From Planctomycetaceae bacterium (GTDB lineage Bacteria; Planctomycetota; Planctomycetia; Pirellulales; UBA1268), in NCBI GenBank assembly GCA_003488325.1, contig DNLZ01000245.1, positions 1,653-7,187 on the forward strand: 5,535 nt of DNA, in the 5' to 3' direction. The notes under the pieces were generated by a model, which worked only from the letters and a program-made list of their open reading frames with translations, did no database searches and had not been told where the DNA came from. Below, in pieces: positions 1 to 5,535 of this stretch; the first letter of the stretch is position 1; every line of letters begins with the position of its first letter. The position numbers and the translations under genes were made by a program.

Positions 1-1827
1 GCGGATGTCGTCGGTGGCCTTGGCCGTCTCGCGGGCGAGCTCCTTGACCTCGTTCGCCACGACCGTGAATCCACGGCCGGCCTCGCCGGCCCGCGCCGCC
101 TCGATCGTGGCGTTGAGGGCGAGGAGGTTGGTCTGCTCCGCGATCGTCGTGATCACGTTGACGACCTTGCCGATTTCCTGGCTGGATCGACCGAGCGACC
201 CCATCGTGTCGCTCGTCGACCCCGCGAGCGTGACGGCCTGGCGGGCGGTGGTGGCGGCATCCTGTGCGTTGCGGGCGATGTCGTGGATGCTCGTGACGAG
301 GTTCTCGATCGATCCCGAGACGGTGCGGGCGTTGGCGCTCACCTGCTCGGCGGCCGCCGAGACGAGGTTCGCCTGGGCCGTCGTCTCCTCGGCCGCCGCG
401 CTCATCTGCTGGCTGACGCTGGTCAGCTCCTCCGACGAGCTCGCGAGCGTGTGCGTGTTCTGGACGATCCCGTCGATGAGCGACGCCTGACGCCGCGTCT
501 CGGCGGTCAGTCGCCGCGCGATGCCGGCCGAGACGAGCAGCACGCCCAGGGTCGAGAGCCCGAAGATCGTGAGCGCGTAGTTCTTCAGCGACGCGATCGG
601 CTGCAGGACCTCCGACTCCTGCATCTCCGACACGAGCGCCCAGCGCACCGCACCCCGCGCCGACGCGGGGTCCCGGTGCACCGTGATCGGCGTCCAGGAC
701 GAGAGCACGGACTGGTTGCGATAGTCGACGGTGATCGCGGTGCCGGAGGAGTTCTGGTCGAGCGACGCCCGCACCGGCTCCGTGTCGACGCGGAACTTGG
801 GGTTGATGATCGTGGTCGCGACACCCAGCTGGCCGGCGAATCGGGAGTTCGTCTGGAACAACCGGTCGGGGCCGATCGCGTAGGTCTCGCCCGTGACGCC
901 CATGCCGGTGCGCTCGCCGACGATCTCGTTGAGCCGTTCGACCGAGATCTGGAAGGCGATCGCGCCGATCAGCTGGCGGTCCTTGTGGACCGGCGCCACG
1001 ATGAAGCACGCCGGGGCCATGGCCGACGGCAGGTAGTGCTCGTACTGGGCGAAGGCCACGATGTCGCGCCGCCCGCTCCCGAGCACCTCCTGGACCGCCT
1101 TGCCGAAGTTCGTCGCCGCCAGGAAGCCGTTGCGCAGCGACACGCCGTAGTCGATCTCCTTGCAGACCGAGTAGACGATGGCGCCGTTGGTGGCATCGAT
1201 GAGGAAGACGTCGTACAGGCTGTACCGCGCGCGAAGGTTGCGGAAGAGCGGGTGGAACGTCGCATGCGTCCGCGTATAGGCCGAGTCGTCCGTGGCCGCG
1301 TCGAGCAGCTCCTTCGATCCGACGGGGTTGGGGTTCTTGCGGATGTAGAGGTCCTGGAGGACCGCGGCGCGGTCACTGAGCGCCGTCGCGAGCGCCCCCA
1401 TGTCGCCGACGGACGCGTCGCGCATCTGCACCGCCGACTGGATCTCCGTCGTGTAAAACGCCGACAGGTCGCGCCGTGCCCCGGCCAGGGCGGCGGGATC
1501 CGTCGCGTCCTCCTTGAGAAGCGACTCGAAGCCGGTCGTGAACTGCTCGAGGGCATCGACCGTCATCAGGTCCTCCGACACCACGCGGAGCTGTTCCTGC
1601 AGCGTGCCGAAGTACCGCTCGACCGAACGGGCGGTGATCGTGCGGACCGTCTCCAGCTGGCGGAACGCCTGGGCCCGGAGCGCCGCCGACGCGGCCCAGT
1701 AGGTCAGCGCCCCCATGAGCGCCAGCGGGACGAGCGACACCGCGAGCAGGGACAGGAGCAATTGGTTGCTGAACAGCGAGAGCCATCCGCCCGCGATGGA
1801 GGGGCGTTTAGGCGACGGAACCGACAT
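1..1827 (-). CDS. Methyl-accepting chemotaxis protein, 3'-truncated by window edge
   Basis: Transmembrane chemoreceptor that senses a ligand outside the membrane and controls CheA through CheW. The visible 609 residues include a hydrophobic helix at about 22-46 and a large extracytoplasmic region at about 47-415. A second membrane helix lies at about 416-437, followed by the coiled-coil signalling domain. The sensor region contains stretches such as YDVFLIDATNG (205-215) and TGETYAIGPDR (312-322), typical of Cache-type double-domain receptors; the Cache call is by resemblance, and the ligand is unknown. Glu/Gln pairs at 466/467, 473/474, 480/481 and 494/495 are spaced in multiples of seven and fit methylation sites. 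The receptor hairpin tip is unmistakable from EQTNLLALNATIEAARAGEA (564-583) to the edge. Only about 28 residues separate the second membrane helix from the first Glu pair, so no normal HAMP fits. The ATG at 1827 is chosen because GGAG lies 6 nt upstream and the first membrane helix follows. The start lies 20 nt inside the end of cheW. The C-terminal descending helices are missing. Confidence 0.95.
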   Translation of the reverse strand, partial: MSVPSPKRPSIAGGWLSLFSNQLLLSLLAVSLVPLALMGALTYWAASAALRAQAFRQLETVRTITARSVERYFGTLQEQLRVVSEDLMTVDALEQFTTGFESLLKEDATDPAALAGARRDLSAFYTTEIQSAVQMRDASVGDMGALATALSDRAAVLQDLYIRKNPNPVGSKELLDAATDDSAYTRTHATFHPLFRNLRARYSLYDVFLIDATNGAIVYSVCKEIDYGVSLRNGFLAATNFGKAVQEVLGSGRRDIVAFAQYEHYLPSAMAPACFIVAPVHKDRQLIGAIAFQISVERLNEIVGERTGMGVTGETYAIGPDRLFQTNSRFAGQLGVATTIINPKFRVDTEPVRASLDQNSSGTAITVDYRNQSVLSSWTPITVHRDPASARGAVRWALVSEMQESEVLQPIASLKNYALTIFGLSTLGVLLVSAGIARRLTAETRRQASLIDGIVQNTHTLASSSEELTSVSQQMSAAAEETTAQANLVSAAAEQVSANARTVSGSIENLVTSIHDIARNAQDAATTARQAVTLAGSTSDTMGSLGRSSQEIGKVVNVITTIAEQTNLLALNATIEAARAGEAGRGFTVVANEVKELARETAKATDDIR

Positions 1828-2296
1828 GCGATGCTCCATGCGTGATGACGGGGGACGTGCGCTGGCGGAAGAGCGGCTGGACGATGCGCTGGGGGTCGAG
1901 CAGGTGGACGAGGTGGCCGTCATCGGCGACGACGCCCACCCGCGGGTCGTGGAGACCGTCGCCGCCGGGCTCCTCGATGCGGCCGCGGGGGAAGGACTGC
2001 ACGCCCAGCACGTCGTCGACGAGCAGGTCGTACCACTCGTCCCCCGCCCGGATGATGACGTGAATCGCGGCTGCGCCGTCGGCGGTGAGGCGGAGCCGCC
2101 GCCGCATGTCGATGACCGGCACGATCCGGCCGCGCAGATGGAGCACCCCGCTGACCTCCGGTGGTGCGAGCGGCACGCGCGTGGGGCGGCCGCCGCGCAG
2201 GATCTCCTCGACGCAGCCCGATTCCACGGCGAAGTGGTGCCCCGCGACGATGAAGCAGCACGCGTCGAGCGCGGCGGTCTCTCCGGCCGTGGTCAT
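1808..2296 (-). CDS. cheW: Chemotaxis coupling protein CheW
   Basis: Cytoplasmic adaptor that links chemoreceptor tips to the kinase CheA in the signalling array. The 162-residue product is about the usual length for a stand-alone CheW and consists of a single CheW domain. The N-terminal strand CCFIVAGHHFAV (13-24) is followed by CVEEIL (28-33). The central signature LRGRIVPVIDMRRRL (54-68) corresponds to the conserved receptor- and kinase-contacting segment. Then come YDLLVDDVLGV (89-99) and the final strands around VHLLDPQRIV (130-139). Cysteines 13, 14 and 28 near the first strands are a small oddity with no assigned role. The ATG at 2296 overlaps the cheA stop as ATGA, and the stop lies inside the receptor gene, so cheA, cheW and the receptor gene are probably co-translated. 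Open frame continues upstream of this ATG, but that stretch overlaps cheA and carries no CheW similarity, so the short start is preferred. Confidence 0.95.
   Translation of the reverse strand: MTTAGETAALDACCFIVAGHHFAVESGCVEEILRGGRPTRVPLAPPEVSGVLHLRGRIVPVIDMRRRLRLTADGAAAIHVIIRAGDEWYDLLVDDVLGVQSFPRGRIEEPGGDGLHDPRVGVVADDGHLVHLLDPQRIVQPLFRQRTSPVITHGASHVGSVA
1834..1837 (-). promoter_or_regulatory. Shine-Dalgarno site of the receptor gene (GGAG)
   Basis: GGAG on the minus strand ends 6 nt before the ATG at 1827. It lies inside the last codons of cheW. It fixes the receptor start at 1827 and suggests that ribosomes begin the receptor while finishing cheW. Confidence 0.6.
2293..2296 (-). promoter_or_regulatory. 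ATGA stop-start overlap joining cheA to cheW
   Basis: On the minus strand the cheW ATG (2296-2294) and the cheA TGA (2295-2293) share two bases in ATGA. Only a weak purine-rich stretch (GGCGGTGG) precedes it. This is the usual arrangement for termination-reinitiation coupling and supports the chosen cheW start. Confidence 0.65.
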
Positions 2297-4602
2297 GGTG
2301 CCACCGCCATCGATCGCATGAGCGGGGGCGCGAGGTCGAGCACCTCGGTGGCGACGCCGCCCAGTGAGAGCGACCCGACCACGCCCGGCATGGAGAGGTG
2401 CGGGTGGAGCGGTGATTCGGCCGCGACCACGTCGAGGATCTGACGGACCGCCAGACCGGTGTCGCCGACGATCACGAGGTGCACCATCTCGGGCGTCGGC
2501 GCCGCCGGCACGCCGAGCAGATCGTCGACGTCGACGACTGGCGTGAACCCGCCGTGCCGGCGGATGACCTTTCGCCCGGCGACCGGCTGCAGCTGGCTCG
2601 CCGGATAATGCTCGAGCCGCGTGACCTCGTTGAGCGGCACCGCCACGCGGCGGCCGCCGGAGGTGCGGCAGACGAGATAGCGGTCCGATTCGATCCACGC
2701 GGCACCGCTCGCGGCGGCCGCGGGACGGGCCTCGGCCTGCTGTGGGGGCACGTGGGCCGCCCGCAGGAGTCCGCGCGGGTCGAGCACGAGCGCCACGTCG
2801 CCGTCGCCGAGCACGGTCGCCCCGGCATAGACGCCGATCTGCGACAGGAGGCCGCCGAGCGGCTTCACCACGATCGTCGTGAGCGAGACGATGTCCTCGG
2901 CCGCCCGCCGCGTCGCCGTGACCGAGCCCCCTCCGAGCCCGTCGATCACGAGGCCGAACTCGCGCTCGTCGACGCGCAAGAGCACGACGGTGCCGAACTC
3001 CCGGTGGGCGGACCGCTCGCGAAGGCCCAGCAGCTCGTCGAGAAAGATCACCGGCACGAGCCGGCCGTGCACCCGCATCACGGGGTTGCCGTCGAGTCCC
3101 TCGATGCGTCCGTCGGGCCGGTCCGGTCGGAGCGGAGCGAGCTCGCTCACCGCGACCTGCGGAATCGCGAGCCGCTGTCCCTCGCAGCGGATGACGAGGG
3201 CCGGCATGATCGCGAGCGTCAGCGGCACGCGCACGCGGATCGTCGTCCCGAGGCCCGAGCGGCTGTGCACGTCGACGGCTCCGCCGATCGACTCGATGTT
3301 CGTCTTCACGACGTCCATGCCCACGCCGCGTCCCGAGATGCTCGTCACCGTCGTCGCCGTCGAGAAGCCGGGCTCGAAGATGAACTGGAGGAGGCGTTCA
3401 TCGGGCATCCGAGCGGCGGCCTCGGCCGAGACGAGTCCGCGCGCGATCGCCTTCGCCCGCACGGCCTCCACCGACATGCCGCCCCCGTCGTCCTCCACCT
3501 CGATGGTCACCTGGCCGTTCTCGTTGTACGCCCGGAGCGTCACGCGGCCGGCGCGGGGCTTGCCGGCGGCTTCCCGCACGTCCGGACGCTCGATGCCGTG
3601 GTCGACCGCGTTGCGAATGAGGTGTGTGAGCGGGTCGCGGATGCTCTCCACGAGGGTGCGGTCGAGCTCCGTGTCGGTGCCGTCGACGACGAAGTGGACC
3701 TCCTTGCCGCAGGTCACGGCGAGATCGCGCACGATCCGCGGGAACTTGCTGAAGAGGTGCTCGATCGGCTGCATCCGCGTCTTGACGGCCACCTCCTGGA
3801 GGGCGTTCGTGGCGGCGTTGATGCGCTGCGCGACGGCCTGGATCGCCGGATCCTCGATCTCGAGGCTGCGGAGCTGGTTGCGGGCGAGCACGAGCTCACC
3901 GACGAGGTCGTGGATTGACCCGAGCAGGGCCACGTCCACGCGGATCGTGCTCTCCGCCGCGGGGGGAGGGGGCGCCGCGGGGACCTGCGGTTCGATGCGC
4001 GGCGGGGAGGGAGCGACGGCCTCGGGTGGTGAGGGCACGGTCGAGGGGGCGGCGGAGGACGCCGGCGGACTGTCGATGGCCGGCGCCGAGGGGGCCGATC
4101 CGGCCCGCGGCAGCACGGGACGCGGGTCTGCGGCGAGGCCGGCGTTGGACGACGCGGGTGTCAGGCTCGCCGCGTCGACGGCGACCGTCCGCTCCGCCCG
4201 CGCGTGCTCCCTCGTGTCCGCCGCGACGGCCGCGAGCCGGCTCGTGAGATCCTGCAGGTCGACCTCCCCCTCGGAGCCCGTCGCCTCGATGGATCGCAGG
4301 ATCGACCGCACCGCATCGACCATCGAATAGAGCGAGCCGGTGATCCGGTCGTCGAGACGCAGCTGGCCGTCGCGCAGCTGGCCGAGCAGATGCTCGCCGT
4401 TGTGGGTCAGCGCACCGAGCTTCGAGAAACCGAAGAAGCCGCTGTTGCCCTTGATCGTGTGGACGGTGCGAAAGATGCTCGCCAGCCGCTCGGGATCATC
4501 GGGTGCCTGCTCGAGCGCGAGCAGATCGCGATCGAGCTGGTCGAGATTCTCCGACGACTCGACGAGAAACTCGTCGATGAACTCGCGATTGTCGTTGACC
4601 AT
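2293..4602 (-). CDS. cheA: Chemotaxis histidine kinase CheA with two C-terminal CheW-like domains
   Basis: ATP-dependent kinase of the chemosensory array; it autophosphorylates and passes phosphate to CheY-type regulators. The product has 769 residues. P1 (HPt) is at about 5-125, with phospho-accepting His48 in VHTIKGNSGFFGF. A Pro/Ala/Ser-rich linker at about 140-217 stands where P2 would be. The P3 dimerisation helices are at about 219-285. The P4 ATPase domain (about 290-460) keeps all its boxes: N-box HLIRNAVDHGIE (327-338), G1 EDDGGGM (370-376), F-box FIFEPGFS (407-414) and G2 SGRGVGMDVV (423-432). The P5 CheW-like domain is at about 465-615, and a second, diverged CheW-like domain is at about 635-765. 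No receiver domain is present. The ATG at 4602 is preferred because HPt homology starts at once (NREFIDEFLVESSENL). An upstream ATG at 4674 and a TTG at 4722 would add an Arg/Gly/Ala-rich stretch without family similarity. No good Shine-Dalgarno precedes 4602; the nearest GGA is 12 nt away. The stop overlaps the cheW start. Confidence 0.96.
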   Translation of the reverse strand: MVNDNREFIDEFLVESSENLDQLDRDLLALEQAPDDPERLASIFRTVHTIKGNSGFFGFSKLGALTHNGEHLLGQLRDGQLRLDDRITGSLYSMVDAVRSILRSIEATGSEGEVDLQDLTSRLAAVAADTREHARAERTVAVDAASLTPASSNAGLAADPRPVLPRAGSAPSAPAIDSPPASSAAPSTVPSPPEAVAPSPPRIEPQVPAAPPPPAAESTIRVDVALLGSIHDLVGELVLARNQLRSLEIEDPAIQAVAQRINAATNALQEVAVKTRMQPIEHLFSKFPRIVRDLAVTCGKEVHFVVDGTDTELDRTLVESIRDPLTHLIRNAVDHGIERPDVREAAGKPRAGRVTLRAYNENGQVTIEVEDDGGGMSVEAVRAKAIARGLVSAEAAARMPDERLLQFIFEPGFSTATTVTSISGRGVGMDVVKTNIESIGGAVDVHSRSGLGTTIRVRVPLTLAIMPALVIRCEGQRLAIPQVAVSELAPLRPDRPDGRIEGLDGNPVMRVHGRLVPVIFLDELLGLRERSAHREFGTVVLLRVDEREFGLVIDGLGGGSVTATRRAAEDIVSLTTIVVKPLGGLLSQIGVYAGATVLGDGDVALVLDPRGLLRAAHVPPQQAEARPAAAASGAAWIESDRYLVCRTSGGRRVAVPLNEVTRLEHYPASQLQPVAGRKVIRRHGGFTPVVDVDDLLGVPAAPTPEMVHLVIVGDTGLAVRQILDVVAAESPLHPHLSMPGVVGSLSLGGVATEVLDLAPPLMRSMAVAP

Positions 4603-4824
4603 CGAACGAGCGGGTCCACACGCCCCTCGGGACACCGGCCGTGGCGAACGTGCCCCGGAAGCCCATGCGCCCATTTTGAACAAGCATACACCGGAATCTG
4701 GACAAGGTTTGCCGCCGCGCAACCGCTCCAGTCGGCACGATCCGCGCGGTCCATCACGCGCGGCACGACGGTCGGCGGGGTCGGTCCGGCGCCGTCGGGC
4801 GAGTCCGGCGGGCAGGGACGCGAC
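4603..4824. other. Intergenic gap between the DUF1501 gene and cheA; probable cheA leader
   Basis: These 222 bp separate the DUF1501 stop from the chosen cheA start and are the only non-coding stretch in the window. The upstream half (minus-strand sense) is very GC-rich and holds a perfect inverted repeat at 4742-4763. A locally AT-richer patch at about 4672-4706 reads CTTGTCCAGATTCC then GGTGTATGCTTGTTCAAAA on the minus strand. TATGCT matches four of six positions of a -10 hexamer, but nothing resembling TTGACA lies 16-18 nt upstream, and I found no sigma-54 GG-N10-GC pattern with good flanks. A cheA promoter somewhere here is likely from context, but its position is not shown by the sequence. 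I see no RNA gene. Confidence 0.5.
4742..4763. repeat. Perfect GC inverted repeat (7-bp stem, 8-nt loop)
   Basis: CCGCGCG at 4742-4748 and CGCGCGG at 4757-4763 are exact inverted copies around an 8-nt loop. The repeat begins about 62 nt downstream of the DUF1501 stop, where a transcription terminator would be expected. No T-run follows on either strand, so it is not a canonical intrinsic terminator. It could be a pause site, a terminator aided by Rho, or a chance product of the GC content. Confidence 0.5.
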
Positions 4825-5535
4825 TCACGCGAGGATCTCGTGGACGACGCGGGCGGGCCGCCCCGCCGTCACGATCTGCGCCGCACCGGCATGCGGGAAG
4901 ACGAGCTCGTTCCAGTCGAGCCCGAAAAGGTGCAGGAGCGTGGCCTGGTAGTCGTTCGGCGTCACGATTCCCTCGACGGCCCGGTGGCCGAATTCGTCGG
5001 TCGCGCCGTGGACCATGCCGGGCCGGATGCCGCCGCCCGCCAGCCAGATGCTGAAGCCCTGGCCGTTGTGGTCGCGGCCATGCTTCTCCGGCGCGCCCTG
5101 GTTCTGCGTCACCGGCAGCCGGCCGATCTCCCCTCCCCAGTGGACGATCGTTTCGTCGAGCATGCCGCGCTGGGCGAGATCCTTGACGAGCGCGGCGGCT
5201 GGCCTGTCGGTGCGGCGGCAGATCGCCGGCAGCGCGGAGCCGAGATTCGAGTGGTTGTCCCACGGCTGGCCGGCGAGGAAGAGCTGCACGAACCGCACGC
5301 CCCGCTCCACGAGGCGGCGGGCGATCAGGCAGCGCGTGCCGTACTCGCGGGTCGCGTCGTCGTCGAGGCCGTAGAGCGCGTGGGTCGCCTTCGTCTCCTG
5401 CGAGATGTCGAGCGCCTCGCGGGCGGCCGTCTGCATCCGCGCGGCGAGCTCGTAGCTCGCGATCCGCGCGTCGAGGTCCGACTGGCCGGGGAAGCGGGCG
5501 GCGTGCCGGCGATTGAGCGCGCCGAGCAGGTCGAG
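4825..5535 (-). CDS. DUF1501 family protein, C-terminal part (5' end beyond window)
   Basis: Open frame enters from the right edge without a start and gives 236 residues to a TGA at 4827-4825. It matches the C-terminal half of DUF1501 proteins, members of the alkaline phosphatase/sulfatase-like superfamily. These usually run to about 430-480 residues and often carry a Tat signal at the N-terminus, which is not visible here. Family landmarks, numbered in the fragment, are QPWDNHSNL (90-98), HWGGEIGRLPVTQ (132-144), GRDHNGQGFSIWLAGGG (153-169), GATDEFGHRAVEG (177-189), LLHLFGLDWNEL (200-211) and the typical ending VVHEILA (230-236). The Asp, Glu and His residues in these motifs are the likely metal or active-site ligands, by analogy only. 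The family has no settled biochemical role. In Planctomycetes these genes often pair with DUF1549/DUF1553 cytochrome-type genes, which here would lie to the right. There is no evident link to the chemotaxis genes across the 222-bp gap. Confidence 0.92.
   Translation of the reverse strand, partial: LDLLGALNRRHAARFPGQSDLDARIASYELAARMQTAAREALDISQETKATHALYGLDDDATREYGTRCLIARRLVERGVRFVQLFLAGQPWDNHSNLGSALPAICRRTDRPAAALVKDLAQRGMLDETIVHWGGEIGRLPVTQNQGAPEKHGRDHNGQGFSIWLAGGGIRPGMVHGATDEFGHRAVEGIVTPNDYQATLLHLFGLDWNELVFPHAGAAQIVTAGRPARVVHEILA

Noticed and set aside
283..1845. Long open frame on the plus strand (520 codons) opposite the receptor gene
   Set aside because: The translation is dominated by Arg, Glu, Asp, His and Val repeats with no domain motifs. 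It is a mirror of the receptor's GC-rich codons, while the minus strand encodes an unmistakable chemoreceptor.
2297..2698. Longer cheW start reaching back to 2698
   Set aside because: The extension is an out-of-frame reading of the cheA 3' end and has the Arg-rich composition of a shadow. The CheW fold is complete from 2296.
2479..4330. Two overlapping plus-strand open frames (479 and 483 codons) opposite cheA
   Set aside because: Both are low-complexity Arg/Ser/Ala/Asp-rich shadows; cheA on the other strand has intact catalytic boxes throughout.
4603..4722. Forty-residue N-terminal extension of CheA from a TTG at 4722 (or 24 residues from an ATG at 4674)
   Set aside because: The added residues have no similarity to the HPt domain and no Shine-Dalgarno supports either start. 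Family homology begins right after the ATG at 4602.
4718..4736. Sigma-54-like promoter (TGG followed by TTGC on the minus strand)
   Set aside because: GG and GC are 7 nt apart, not the required 10, so the spacing rules it out.
4340..4951. Plus-strand open frame spanning the intergenic gap
   Set aside because: It covers the starts and ends of two minus-strand genes, is Ser/Arg-rich and shows no recognisable fold or motif.

Overview
The window is GC-rich throughout and every gene I can support lies on the minus strand. The best lineage clue is the gene at the right edge, a DUF1501-family protein. These are especially abundant in Planctomycetes and relatives, so I infer a high-GC planctomycete or close relative. 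This rests on one family assignment plus base composition, so it is not certain.

In transcription order (high to low coordinates) the layout is as follows. (1) The C-terminal half of a DUF1501 protein runs from 5535 to 4825. (2) A 222-bp intergenic gap spans 4824-4603; it holds a perfect GC hairpin and a locally AT-richer patch, and probably separates two transcription units. (3) cheA, a 769-residue chemotaxis histidine kinase, runs from 4602 to 2293. (4) cheW, a 162-residue coupling protein, runs from 2296 to 1808. (5) A methyl-accepting chemotaxis protein starts at 1827 and runs off the left edge after 609 residues, inside its conserved signalling tip.

cheA, cheW and the receptor gene overlap end to start (ATGA between cheA and cheW; 20 nt between cheW and mcp). 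They look like one translationally coupled operon encoding the minimal receptor-coupler-kinase core of a chemosensory array. The receptor would sense a ligand through its large periplasmic domain, CheW would tie its cytoplasmic tip to CheA, and CheA would autophosphorylate on His48 and pass the phosphate to a response regulator. No CheY, CheR, CheB, CheD or CheC gene is visible. Any that belong to this operon would lie beyond the left edge.

The proteins depart from the E. coli plan in three ways. CheA has a Pro/Ala-rich linker where a P2 domain would sit. CheA ends in two tandem CheW-like domains. The receptor has too little sequence after its second membrane helix for a normal HAMP domain. 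I see no tRNA, rRNA, CRISPR array, insertion sequence or phage gene. The long open frames on the plus strand are GC-driven shadows of the minus-strand genes. I found no clearly new system; the window is a slightly unusual chemosensory operon.
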